A stretch of DNA of 64,000 bases from Roseivirga ehrenbergii (GCF_001593005.1 NZ_LQZQ01000005.1:18680-82679); one strand, 5' to 3'. Counted from the first letter of the stretch, positions 26,842 through 35,394 are shown. Program-made: numbers and translations. The notes: generated by a model from the sequence alone, not told the origin.

Positions 26842-27761
26842 TTAGGGTGATTTGTGATTCTGAATCAGAAACTCGGCAATTTTTTTTGAGCGAATTTCAT
26901 TTCGTTCATGGCCGAAATGTATTCCATCTGTAAATAGTTTCTTGTCTACCGGAATGTATTTTGCTAAATCCCAGCACTTATATCTCTTAAAACTTCATTC
27001 TGTTCTTCTATTGCATCTTTAATCGCTTGATCTGAGAACAAAATGTTAGTCTCTGGAAATTCGTCTGAATATATAAAAGTGCTCAATACTACTCTTATAC
27101 CTAAGCTATGGGCTAATGTGGTCAAGCTTTGAATGTTTTTCTCAAAGAAAATCGGTTTGTTGGTTTGAAGCACCTCTTTGAGGTTAAGGTTGTCGACATA
27201 ACTCTTATTGAGGTCGTTTTGGTTTAAGATATAAGTGTCTGCTAACTTTATTATTTGGTTGATTGAGCCATGAGAATCAGTTAAGCCTAGCCTGATTAAT
27301 GTAAGTCTGATGATTGCGCTATGCTCCCATAAAGGGATTAAATTGAATAATTTTGGGGATTGGTAAAGACCGCTTCTATCGGCCTTATAGAACTCAGGAG
27401 GCTAAAACAATCTTGAGTGTAAGTCATTTACATTTACTCCTTCGCTGTATGTTGTGGAGCCTCCTAGGCAAACAATGCGATAAACATTTTTTGGTTTTGG
27501 AAACTCTATTTCTTCTCCTCTGAAACCTAGTGAGTTATGCTTGTTTAAAATGTAGCTGTAGTTAGGAGTAGTGGTGTAACTTAAATAGCGTGAAGGGGTT
27601 AATCTTTGCCTTGTGTGCTTACTTTGAAGTTGTTGATAAGAGGCATATTTAGTAAACTGAGTATCATTAGCCACAAAGGCCAAAAAAAATCTAGCAGCTA
27701 ATTCTCCAATTAGGAAGGTTATCAAAAGTATAAGCCCAAAATTGAGAATGTGTTTTTTCAT
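26842..27761 (-). pseudogene. Decayed SGNH/GDSL hydrolase
   Basis: Reading from ATG at 27761, the sequence is a normal family member: membrane segment (8-28), then CLGGSTTYSEG with Ser at residue 102. It then runs straight into VNDLHSRLF, so about 55-60 residues holding the Gly block are missing. In-frame TAG at 27402-27404 (codon 120) follows, after which the same frame continues PPEFYKADRSGLYQ through to DISAGI and a TAG at 26964. In another frame immediately after, WDLAKYIPV and TDGIHFGHERNE restore the family's catalytic Asp-His and C-terminus, ending TAA at 26842. Three lesions (internal deletion, nonsense, frameshift) make it non-functional. Intact paralogues are 366-393 residues. Confidence 0.85.
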
Positions 27762-27815
27762 CTTTTAAACTTCTTAATAGACAACTTGAACCAGGGAATG
27801 ATGATGTATTATACT

Positions 27816-28790
27816 TCAGTAGTGACCATCAATTAAGCATTTTGCTTGATGCTCTAATTTAATAAATGGGTTATTTCCAATCCTATTAAATAGCCTTTTG
27901 TCTTTATAATCACCTTCGTGAAGATACTCAATGGCAAACTGATAATCATAGCCAATTTTTTGAGCTAGATCCAGCGTTTCTTTATTGTAAGAGCCGTCAG
28001 GAAATGCCAGAAACTTTACTTCATCTTCTAAAAGATTCTCTAAATAATTCTTCGAGTTTAATAAGTCCGCCTTTGTATCTTCTAAGCCAATTAAGCCAAG
28101 GTTATTGTGAAAATGTCCGTGCGATCCAATGGTTACCCACTGAGAATTTTTTAAACTACTGATTTGTTTAGCATCCATGAGCTGCCAATAGATGTCCAAT
28201 TTAGGATTGTTTTTAAACTCTTCAGAAACCATTCTCATCATTGATTCTTTAAAAAGGAAGTCTTCCTGTCGACATACATTTTTTAAGCTTAAACCAGATG
28301 AACGTTCATAGAATCCATCCTTTTTTTTCTGGAATTCTCTTCCATTAATTTGAATATTGCTTTGAGTATAACCAAAGCCTAAGTCCAAATGGTCAGACCA
28401 TAGAATGTTATGACCTGAAGCCTGTATTGAGGTAATAAAAAAAGTGGCAGGCACCTGATGTTTCTCCAAAAGAGGCACAACTAGCTCAAGGTTGTTTCTG
28501 TAACCATCATCAAAAGTTAGCACTATAGTAAAAACATTTTTAGGGTAATTACCCAAAACGTAATCCTTAATTGTTGCGATATGAAAGTGTTTTTTGAAGA
28601 ATACTATTTGTGACTCCAGATTTTTTTGGCTGATGAATCTAGTATTGAACCCCAAACTCCCCACATGATCAATTCCATGATAGCAGATTACACATCTTCC
28701 TTTTTTTGACCTCCAATAATCAGTTGACTTAAAAGAATAGAAAAGGTCTTTTATCAGCCACTGAGAGCGCCTTTTAATTTTATTGATCAT
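27816..28790 (-). CDS. Polysaccharide deacetylase (NodB homology, CE4)
   Basis: A 324-residue carbohydrate esterase 4. The catalytic TFDDGY motif lies at 92-97 after the strand FTIVL, and the metal-binding H-x3-H is in IGSHGHFHNN (motif 2). VKFLAFPDGSYNKET is the arginine-equivalent motif region. CYHGIDHVGS near the N-terminus is typical of the cytoplasmic or periplasmic glycan-cluster subgroup. It removes N-acetyl groups from glycan amino sugars, the substrate inferred from context. Its start overlaps the upstream SGNH gene by 11 nt. No signal peptide is evident, though a weak hydrophobic stretch is near residues 10-20. Confidence 0.84.
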   Translation of the reverse strand: MINKIKRRSQWLIKDLFYSFKSTDYWRSKKGRCVICYHGIDHVGSLGFNTRFISQKNLESQIVFFKKHFHIATIKDYVLGNYPKNVFTIVLTFDDGYRNNLELVVPLLEKHQVPATFFITSIQASGHNILWSDHLDLGFGYTQSNIQINGREFQKKKDGFYERSSGLSLKNVCRQEDFLFKESMMRMVSEEFKNNPKLDIYWQLMDAKQISSLKNSQWVTIGSHGHFHNNLGLIGLEDTKADLLNSKNYLENLLEDEVKFLAFPDGSYNKETLDLAQKIGYDYQFAIEYLHEGDYKDKRLFNRIGNNPFIKLEHQAKCLIDGHY

Positions 28791-29805
28791 TGGGTTTAAT
28801 TTCTTTCAATAAAAACTCACCTAGGATTTGCTGACCCATTACATTCAAGTGACTATCGTTGTTGAAGTAAACGGCATTTCCAGATACTTCAGAGCGTCTA
28901 AGTAAATCTATTGTATTCAAAATCTTTACTCTATGGTCATCAGCAAAGAAGTTGTTAAGCTTTAGATACAAGGGGTAAGAAGGACTTGCTACCTCGAATC
29001 GCTTTGTAAATACTGCCCCAACCTGTTCTGCTTGGTTTTTGTACATTTCACTCACCTGTGACATATGTGGAATGATCAAGAAGTATATTTCACAATCTTC
29101 TGATGCATATTTAAATAAGTCAGCCACTCGCTGCATGTAACTTTCAAAATCCTTTTCCCTTCCACCTTTAAGGTAAGCTGCATTTTCTACCAACATGGGC
29201 TCGGATTTGAAATAAAGCTTATCTCGTTCGAAATAGAGGTCTGGGGAAAAAGGTTTTTCTACCCAATCTAGTTTTGCGCTGGTGTCTGGTTCAGTAATGT
29301 TGGCTTTAATATTGCCTAAACCATAATTAAGATATGCTAAAGACCAAAGACTTTCAGAAAGACGCCAATAAAAGTTCCGAGCGAAGGATATCTCTCCCCA
29401 ATTTAGGTGATGATCCCAACCCAGAAAATCATTGCCTACGTAAAATTGAAAGATTAAAATTTGAGGTTTCACATTCTTTAGGTGGTACCTACCAAAAAGA
29501 TATTGTTCTCTAATTGAAGTACCAGGCACACTGATGTTTTTGACGCTGAATCCTGTGAGTGAATCATGTAAGACCTTTGGGTAGCCCCCCTTGAAAGATG
29601 AAAATGAGTCACCGATAATCATTAGGGTTTTATCAGTATTTCTATCGGCAAAGTCTGAATTAAGGTATTCGAAACTGCTCTTATAAAAGTCTATTAGATA
29701 AAGTCTGAATGTTCCTTCAAGAAGGAATAAAGTTATTGAAGCCACCAATGAGCATTGGATAGCTATCTTAAATATTTGCTTGGCTAGTTCCCTAAACTTC
29801 ACCAC
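28780..29805 (-). CDS. SGNH/GDSL hydrolase of the carbamoyltransferase cassette
   Basis: A 341-residue membrane-anchored SGNH hydrolase. The N-terminal segment (8-40) is hydrophobic. Block I is MIIGDSFSS with S67, the Gly block is ISVPGTSIRE, the Asn block is YVGNDFLGWD, and FNNDSHLNVMG supplies Asp and His. It overlaps the SxtJ-like gene by 7 nt and follows carbamoyltransferase and DUF5989 genes in the order seen in many glycan and natural-product loci. Its sequence is distinct from the GGST-type paralogues in this window. Probable role: acyl or carbamoyl transfer/hydrolysis on the periplasmic side (inferred). Confidence 0.82.
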   Translation of the reverse strand: MVKFRELAKQIFKIAIQCSLVASITLFLLEGTFRLYLIDFYKSSFEYLNSDFADRNTDKTLMIIGDSFSSFKGGYPKVLHDSLTGFSVKNISVPGTSIREQYLFGRYHLKNVKPQILIFQFYVGNDFLGWDHHLNWGEISFARNFYWRLSESLWSLAYLNYGLGNIKANITEPDTSAKLDWVEKPFSPDLYFERDKLYFKSEPMLVENAAYLKGGREKDFESYMQRVADLFKYASEDCEIYFLIIPHMSQVSEMYKNQAEQVGAVFTKRFEVASPSYPLYLKLNNFFADDHRVKILNTIDLLRRSEVSGNAVYFNNDSHLNVMGQQILGEFLLKEIKPNDQ

Positions 29806-30191
29806 AACTCTTCTAAATCCTCTTTAATGAAAGTGTGTTGTCTATCATGCCAATTGGTTTGACTTGATGAGTTGTTTGTGAATTTTCCTTTTCCGCTGAA
29901 TACTTTTTGGAGTTTTGAAATAGGAGTGAGAAATAAAAAAAACACTATTGATAAAAGTATACCTCCTGTTACTTTACCCAATGCCTGACCTAAATACATC
30001 CATCCTGTAGAAATTAAATTTGCAACTTTACTTGAAAGCGTTGATAGTAGTCCAATGGAAACAGACAGGTAAATCAGTATATCTGCGTCTTTCTCCCACT
30101 TCCATTGGATTAGAATGTAAACCCCAATTAACCCAGAAACTAATCCTAGAATTATGGCTTCGGATGACTGCTTGATTTTTGGAGCTTTCAA
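29799..30191 (-). CDS. SxtJ-family small membrane protein
   Basis: A 130-residue protein from TTG at 30191, one nucleotide after the DUF5989 stop. An earlier apparent start at 30278 would run through the DUF5989 gene in another frame, giving an unlikely cysteine-rich lead, so the TTG is preferred. The beginning is LKAPKIKQSSEAIILGLVSG, followed by three hydrophobic segments (about 15-35, 45-60 and 80-100) and a charged C-terminus (SGKGKFTNN, FIKEDLEELW). It matches the general plan of SxtJ membrane proteins found next to carbamoyltransferases; their function is unknown. It overlaps the SGNH gene by 7 nt. Confidence 0.75.
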   Translation of the reverse strand: MKAPKIKQSSEAIILGLVSGLIGVYILIQWKWEKDADILIYLSVSIGLLSTLSSKVANLISTGWMYLGQALGKVTGGILLSIVFFLFLTPISKLQKVFSGKGKFTNNSSSQTNWHDRQHTFIKEDLEELW

Positions 30192-30192
30192 T

Positions 30193-30342
30193 TTAGAATA
30201 AAGAATAGATAAATGGAGATAAGGCAGAGCCGCCTCCGAAAACAATAAGAAAACCAAGGAGCAACAGTACCAATACAATTGGCATAAGCCAGTATTTTTT
30301 ACGTTGCATCAGGAACTTTGATAGATCTCTTAAAACTGACAT
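30193..30342 (-). CDS. DUF5989-like 49-residue membrane protein
   Basis: This short gene reads ATG at 30342 to TAA at 30193. The product starts MSVLRDLSKFLMQRKKYW, has one membrane helix (PIVLVLLLLGFLIVF, 21-35) and ends GGGSALSPFIYSLF. The form (Arg/Lys-rich N-terminus, one helix, GxxSALxPFIYS tail) fits the DUF5989 family that sits between carbamoyltransferase and SxtJ genes. It lies 1 nt after the carbamoyltransferase and 1 nt before the SxtJ start, so the three are surely coupled. The role is unknown; a membrane docking partner of the carbamoyltransferase is a guess. Confidence 0.8.
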   Translation of the reverse strand: MSVLRDLSKFLMQRKKYWLMPIVLVLLLLGFLIVFGGGSALSPFIYSLF

Positions 30343-30343
30343 A

Positions 30344-32152
30344 TTACTTTTTCTTAGTTAAAAAGAATTCTCCTAAAAATAGATAATCCATTTCCGTTTT
30401 CATAAAACAGCGATAAGCATCTTCAGGAGAACAAACTATTGGTTCATCTTTAACATTAAAACTTGTATTAATTAAAAGGGAGTTCCCTGTAAGATCTTTA
30501 TATGCTTTCAGGAGCGGCCAGAAATTTGGATTAGTAGTTTTATCTACGGTTTGAATGCGAGATGAATAATCAACGTGGGTTATTCCAGGGAAAGTGGATT
30601 TCTCAACCCTGCTTTTCTCTACAATAGAAAGTTGTTGAAAGTTATCGGGGAGCTTTTTCTGAAACTCATCCTTAATCTGAGTGACTAAGCCCATGTATGG
30701 CGAAACCTCAGACATCTTAAAATAACTTTCTAAATCCTCCTCTAGCATTACAGGCGCAAAAGGTCGGAACGACTCTCTGAATTTTATTTTTTGATTTACG
30801 ATTCGCTGAATATTTGGGGACTGTGGGCTGGCTATTATACTTCGCGCTCCAAGGGCTCTTGCTCCAAATTCCATTCTACCTTGCATCCAACCGATTACCG
30901 CCCCATTTACTAATAAAGAAGCCGCTTTTTTACAAAGTTCTGTTCTGTTCACAATTTTTTCAAAAGCAATGTTTTTAGCTAATAAGAACGCTTCAATATG
31001 TTGAGTTGAGTATGCTGGCCCTAAGAATGAAATTTTGTTTTTCAGGAATTCTTCTTTTATTCTAGGTACCTCATTTTGCAAATAATAGCTTGCTAAGGCT
31101 GCTCCACCTGCGCTGCCAGAGTCACCAACTGCTGGAGGCACAAAGACATTGTGAAATATGCCCTCGTTTAACAGTCGACCGTTAGCTACGCAATTATAGG
31201 CGACTCCCCCAGCAAGACATAGGTTCTTCATTCCAGTAATCTTTTTGGCTTCGCGGGCCAAATTCAACACAGCCTCTTCGGTGATATCCTGAGCGGCAAG
31301 TGCAAAATCGCAATGTTTTTGCTCAATCGGTTCGTCCTCTTTTCTAAGCGGTGTTCCGAATAGTGTCTCCCATTTTTTAGAAGAAATCATTCTTTCGCCA
31401 TAAAGAAATTCGAAGTAACGCATGTTAAGCTGAATTGAGCCATCTTGATATAGATCAACCAGCTCTTTCTCTATTTTTTGTCGGTAAAATTTATAGTTGT
31501 CACTTTTATGATTACCGTATGGAGCCAGCCCCATCATTTTATATTCTCCATCATTTACTTTGAACCCGAGGTACTGGGTGAAAGATGAATATAATAGGCC
31601 TAATGAATGAGGGAAATGTTGCTCTTTCAGGACTGTGATTTCATTTCCTTTAGCACTAAAAATTGCGGTAGTGGTCCATTCGCCTACGCCATCGATGGTT
31701 AGGATAGCGCTTTCGTCAAATTGAGAGGTGTAATATGCCCAAGCAGCGTGTGAGAGGTGGTGTTCAGAAAATAGGATTTTGCAGTTCTTGTGGTTTCCTC
31801 TTGCTACCTCATTCAAACCGTCTTTCAGTAACTTTTTGAAGAAGATTTTCTCTTTAATCCATTCGGGTATATGCTTTACGAATGCACCAATTCCTTTGGG
31901 AGCAATCGCATAAAATGTTTCGAGAATTCTTTCAAATTTTATAAAAGGCTTGTCATAGAAAACTATTTTCTCCACATCCTCAAAACGTATTTGAGCATGG
32001 TCTAAACAGAATTGAGTAGCATGAATAGGAAATGAAGGGTCGTGTTTCTTTCGAGTAAACCGTTCTTCTTGGGCGGCAGCCATAATTAGCCCATTACGGA
32101 TTATGCATGCTGCTGAATCGTGGTAATAAGCGCTTATTCCTAGTGTATACAC
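30344..32152 (-). CDS. O-carbamoyltransferase, NodU/CmcH family
   Basis: A 602-residue two-domain enzyme. The N-terminal domain has the YrdC/Kae1-type metal motif (LGISAYYHDSAAC with His11 and Asp12, HHLSHAAWAYYTS, LTIDGVGEWTT). The C-terminal CmcH-type domain holds GARALGARSI and SFRPFAPVM near its start and LLINTSFNVKDEPIVCSP near the end. The family uses carbamoyl phosphate and ATP to form carbamoyl-adenylate and transfers the carbamoyl group to a hydroxyl of a sugar or macrolide. Its position at the head of the minus-strand operon suggests a carbamoylated glycan. It may be fed by housekeeping carbamoyl phosphate. Confidence 0.93.
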   Translation of the reverse strand: MYTLGISAYYHDSAACIIRNGLIMAAAQEERFTRKKHDPSFPIHATQFCLDHAQIRFEDVEKIVFYDKPFIKFERILETFYAIAPKGIGAFVKHIPEWIKEKIFFKKLLKDGLNEVARGNHKNCKILFSEHHLSHAAWAYYTSQFDESAILTIDGVGEWTTTAIFSAKGNEITVLKEQHFPHSLGLLYSSFTQYLGFKVNDGEYKMMGLAPYGNHKSDNYKFYRQKIEKELVDLYQDGSIQLNMRYFEFLYGERMISSKKWETLFGTPLRKEDEPIEQKHCDFALAAQDITEEAVLNLAREAKKITGMKNLCLAGGVAYNCVANGRLLNEGIFHNVFVPPAVGDSGSAGGAALASYYLQNEVPRIKEEFLKNKISFLGPAYSTQHIEAFLLAKNIAFEKIVNRTELCKKAASLLVNGAVIGWMQGRMEFGARALGARSIIASPQSPNIQRIVNQKIKFRESFRPFAPVMLEEDLESYFKMSEVSPYMGLVTQIKDEFQKKLPDNFQQLSIVEKSRVEKSTFPGITHVDYSSRIQTVDKTTNPNFWPLLKAYKDLTGNSLLINTSFNVKDEPIVCSPEDAYRCFMKTEMDYLFLGEFFLTKKK

Positions 32153-32164
32153 ATCGCGAAGATA

Positions 32165-32911
32165 TTAAATAATTAACTGCGCTAAAACTGCTGCGCCTGC
32201 ACCCAATAAAGAAACCGAAAATTTCTTCCAATCGAGTTTATGGTGCGGGTCACTTTCAATAAAAATAGTAGTGGAAATTTGAAGGAAGCTACCTGCCACC
32301 ACTGCAAAGAAAATGATCAAGTATTTTTCGGGCAATAAGTTGGAATGGCTAAAATATTCTGAAGTAATTAAGCCTAAAGGAGAACTTATTGCAAAAATAC
32401 ATAACAAGCCGAAAGCCTTGTATTTGTTTTTAAGCTGAGCCACTAGTAATGCCATAAGTGCCAAGGAAGCGGGTATTTTGTGCATTACAATACCCAATAA
32501 TATTTTTGGAGAGCTGCCATGACTATACACGGAATCAGGGCTGTGATTTGAATGTAAAGAGTCTGTTAGAATAGAGCCTTCCAAAAATGAATGCAGTACC
32601 AGTGCAATCAATAAATAAGTGACAGGAACTCGTGTATGAATATGGGTGTGACCGTGCTCTACTCCGTTAGAAAAATTCTCTAATATTTTCTGAATAAAGA
32701 ATCCGATAAGGATATAAAGCCCAAGGTTAAATGGGTCTTCTCCGCTCATAAATATATCTGGAATCAGATGTATTACTGTAACAGAGAATAAATATGCGCC
32801 AGCAAAAACAAGAAAATAACGAATTCTAGTGTCGCTAAAAGTTGCATTACCTAAAATGAAAAGTCCCGGTACAAGGGCGCAAAGCAATAAAATGATGACG
32901 TTTATTAGCAA
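32165..32911 (-). CDS. ZIP-family metal cation transporter
   Basis: A 248-residue membrane protein with about eight helices. The sequence HLIPDIF in helix 2 (about 47-53), HSFLEGS (about 108-114) in helix 4 and HKIPASLALMALL in helix 5 are the conserved metal-binding helix residues of ZIP proteins. A His-rich cytoplasmic loop (VEHGHTHIHTRV) lies between. Moves Zn2+ or related divalent cations into the cytoplasm. The 12-nt gap to the carbamoyltransferase means it may be transcribed with the glycan operon, though no functional link is apparent. Start ATG at 32911. Confidence 0.82.
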   Translation of the reverse strand: MLINVIILLLCALVPGLFILGNATFSDTRIRYFLVFAGAYLFSVTVIHLIPDIFMSGEDPFNLGLYILIGFFIQKILENFSNGVEHGHTHIHTRVPVTYLLIALVLHSFLEGSILTDSLHSNHSPDSVYSHGSSPKILLGIVMHKIPASLALMALLVAQLKNKYKAFGLLCIFAISSPLGLITSEYFSHSNLLPEKYLIIFFAVVAGSFLQISTTIFIESDPHHKLDWKKFSVSLLGAGAAVLAQLII

Positions 32912-32997
32912 ACTTGAAAATCGTTAATGCAACAGCATTGCAAATATGATAAAGAAAATCGAATTTTCATTTAAATAGTTCCCGATAGGTTACGGTC

Positions 32998-34023
32998 TTA
33001 CTGTTGGTTTACAGTTTTCCCCTTTAGGCCAGGTGAAATGTAAGTTTGAGTATTCCCATCTTGATCGGAGTAAATAAAGTAGGCCTCCAAGTTTGAGTTA
33101 CTTTCTATCATTGCTTTTGCTTTGTCTAATCCCATGGCCATTGAGGCGGTAGCATATGCATCGGCATACATGCAAGTGGGAGCAACTACAGTAGCGCTTA
33201 AAAGGGTAATCATTTTCGGGTAGCCAGTTTTCGGATCAATAGTGTGGGCTACTTTTTTTCCATCTACTATTTTGTAATTACGGTAGTTACCAGAAGTCGC
33301 CATTCCGTGATCTTCCAATTGAATGGCATCGAAAACACCACCAACACGATTTTCATCGGGTACTTCAATGCCAATGGTCCATGTTTCACCAGAGTCGTTT
33401 TTGCCTTTGGCACGTACTTCGCCACCAATTTCGACCATAAAATTTTGAATGTTCTGTGCCTTTAAGTACTCCGCTACTACATCAATTGCTTGACCTTTTG
33501 CAATAGCCGAAAAGTTAAGTTTCAATTCAGGAATGGTTTTGAATACTTCTTCGTTAGTGAAACTTACTTTTTCAAAACCTACATATTTCAAAACTGAATC
33601 TACTTGACCGCTGTCAAGCGAAACACTTTTCCCATCACCAAAGCCCCAAGCGTCTACCAATGGGCCAACCGTTGGATCGAAATAACCTCCAGATGCTTTA
33701 TATACTTCCTTACTGGCAATAAGTACTTCTGAAAAATAAGGGAAATTAAAGGTCGCCTTTCCTTCTTTATTAAAGATTGAAATTTCAGAATCGGGGATGT
33801 AAGTAGAAAGCGACTGGTTGAAGTCGACCAAAAGTGAATCAATTTCCTTTTTGAAATTCCTGAGGTCTTCGTCAATATACTTAATGTTGTAAGCAATAAC
33901 GCCCATTGTGGTGCCTTGAACCAATACCATTTTTGGTTTTTGACTCTCGCGGTATTTCCAAACCACAAAAATTGCAATTACTAACACGAGTAGGTATATT
34001 CTAGACCTTTGATTCTTGTCCAT
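32998..34023 (-). CDS. apbE: FAD:protein FMN transferase
   Basis: A 341-residue ApbE. An N-terminal helix (10-22) anchors the protein so that the catalytic domain is periplasmic. MGVIAYNIKYI opens the fold; FDPTVGPLVDAWGFG, FSAIAKGQAIDVVAEYL and DGKKVAHTIDPKTGYP with GMATSGNYRNY are the hallmark segments that bind FAD and Mg2+. It attaches FMN to Ser/Thr residues of NQR or RNF subunits. No NQR or RNF gene is nearby in this window. A good -7 box (CAAAGATA on the plus strand, 34040-34047) lies 17 nt upstream. Confidence 0.92.
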   Translation of the reverse strand: MDKNQRSRIYLLVLVIAIFVVWKYRESQKPKMVLVQGTTMGVIAYNIKYIDEDLRNFKKEIDSLLVDFNQSLSTYIPDSEISIFNKEGKATFNFPYFSEVLIASKEVYKASGGYFDPTVGPLVDAWGFGDGKSVSLDSGQVDSVLKYVGFEKVSFTNEEVFKTIPELKLNFSAIAKGQAIDVVAEYLKAQNIQNFMVEIGGEVRAKGKNDSGETWTIGIEVPDENRVGGVFDAIQLEDHGMATSGNYRNYKIVDGKKVAHTIDPKTGYPKMITLLSATVVAPTCMYADAYATASMAMGLDKAKAMIESNSNLEAYFIYSDQDGNTQTYISPGLKGKTVNQQ

Positions 34024-34039
34024 TATCTCAAAATTTGAA

Positions 34040-34047
34040 CAAAGATA
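34040..34047 (-). promoter_or_regulatory. Bacteroidota -7 box for apbE
   Basis: The minus strand reads TATCTTTG, a perfect match to TAnnTTTG, 17 nt ahead of the apbE ATG. No clear TTG (-33) element is seen at the expected distance, so it is a moderate-confidence promoter. Confidence 0.45.
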
Positions 34048-34136
34048 ATGAGTGCTTTTCCTTGATGTAAGGTTAAAGAGTAAAAGATTGATTAAGTGAA
34101 AAAAACTAACTGCTATCTTAGCAAAAAGATTGGTGA

Positions 34137-35171
34137 ATGCGCGAAGACTATTTAAATGCTGAAGATGACCATCTCAACCCCGAAGAAAAGGATATTGAGA
34201 GAGCACTGAGGCCGCTGAGTTTTGAAGACTTTACGGGACAGCATAAAATTGTAGAGAACTTAAAGATATTTGTTTTGGCAGCCAAAGGGCGTTCAGAGCC
34301 TTTGGACCATGTGCTGTTACATGGCCCTCCGGGGTTGGGGAAAACCACCCTTTCTCACATTATTGCCAATGAACTTAAATCTGATTTAAAGATTACTTCT
34401 GGGCCAGTGCTCGATAAGCCTAGCGATTTGGCTGGTTTACTGACCAATTTAGAACATGGCGATGTGCTTTTTATCGATGAAATTCACAGGCTGAACCCTA
34501 TTGTGGAGGAGTACCTGTATTCCGCGATGGAAGATTATCGCATCGATATTATGCTTGATTCGGGACCAAATGCGCGTTCGGTTCAAATTTCATTAGAGCC
34601 ATTTACTTTAATCGGAGCCACCACCAGATCGGGTTTATTGACATCGCCATTACGTGCGCGTTTTGGTATCAATGCCAGATTGGAATACTACGATGCAAAA
34701 TTATTAACCACCATTGTACAGCGTTCCTCGGATATTCTCAATACACCAATTGATGACGATGCGGCCTATGAAATTGCTCGAAGGAGTAGAGGAACCCCGC
34801 GTATTGCCAACAACCTTTTACGCAGAACAAGGGATTTTGCTCAAATCAAGGGAACAGGAACCATCACCAAAGCCATAAGTGAAATGGCATTGAACGCCTT
34901 GGACGTTGATTCGCATGGTTTGGACGAAATGGATAATCGTATTTTGCTCACAATTATTGAGAAATTCAAAGGCGGGCCAGTTGGGATTTCTACCATTGCC
35001 ACGGCTGTGGGTGAAGAGGCCGAAACCATAGAAGAAGTTTATGAGCCATTTTTGATCCAAGAAGGATACCTTAAACGTACCTCCCGCGGTCGAGAAGCAA
35101 CAGATTTGGCTTATAAACATTTGAATCTTAAACCCCTTGGCGGACAAACAGGGAGTTTGTTTGATGCTTAG
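34137..35171 (+). CDS. ruvB: Holliday junction branch-migration helicase RuvB
   Basis: A 344-residue AAA+ ATPase, full length for the family. Walker A is [11 protein letters not shown] (64-74), Walker B is [11 protein letters not shown], sensor 1 is LIGATTRSG and the arginine finger lies in SPLRARFGI. The C-terminal winged helix contains [14 protein letters not shown] and [13 protein letters not shown]. It drives RuvA-dependent branch migration in recombinational repair. Start ATG at 34137; a TATCTTAG box at 34114-34121 is an imperfect -7 candidate. Confidence 0.97.
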   Translation: MREDYLNAEDDHLNPEEKDIERALRPLSFEDFTGQHKIVENLKIFVLAAKGRSEPLDHVLLHGPPGLGKTTLSHIIANELKSDLKITSGPVLDKPSDLAGLLTNLEHGDVLFIDEIHRLNPIVEEYLYSAMEDYRIDIMLDSGPNARSVQISLEPFTLIGATTRSGLLTSPLRARFGINARLEYYDAKLLTTIVQRSSDILNTPIDDDAAYEIARRSRGTPRIANNLLRRTRDFAQIKGTGTITKAISEMALNALDVDSHGLDEMDNRILLTIIEKFKGGPVGISTIATAVGEEAETIEEVYEPFLIQEGYLKRTSRGREATDLAYKHLNLKPLGGQTGSLFDA

Positions 35172-35196
35172 TTAGGATTTATAGTGTAATACAACA

Positions 35197-35335
35197 CACC
35201 CCTAATCCCTCTCGAGAGGGGAATGGTTTTGAGGTATAGCAGATATTTTCAGCCTAAAGCAAAATGCTTTTTATGTGTAAAGGCTGAGTTATTAACTGAC
35301 AAATTATTCCCTCCTAGAGGAGGGTAAGGGAGGTG
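35197..35335. repeat. Inverted-repeat intergenic element
   Basis: The left arm (35197-35224) reads CACCCCTAATCCCTCTCGAG followed by AGGGGAAT. The right arm (35306-35335) begins ATTCCCTCCTAGAGGAGGGT and ends AAGGGAGGTG, an imperfect reverse complement. Each arm is itself a small hairpin (CCCTCTCGAGAGGG, CCCTCCTAGAGGAGGG). Arms are separated by about 80 nt. Elements of this shape are common between Bacteroidota genes and may be REP-like or decayed non-autonomous elements. Confidence 0.6.
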
Positions 35336-35394
35336 AGAGGTGACTGAACACTAAAAACAGAAGCTCATTTTAAGAAATTTAGGATTTAAACTAA

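Noticed and set aside
27402..27404. TAG in the SGNH pseudogene read as pyrrolysine or recoding
   Set aside because: Bacteroidota do not use pyrrolysine, and further lesions (a deletion and a frame change) show decay, not recoding.
30193..30278. Longer SxtJ reading from 30278 (apparent 159-residue protein)
   Set aside because: The extra N-terminus is the DUF5989-like gene read out of frame; the TTG at 30191 gives a normal family length.
35197..35335. CRISPR-like repeat between ruvB and queG
   Set aside because: Only two arms in inverted, not direct, orientation, with no spacers or cas genes.
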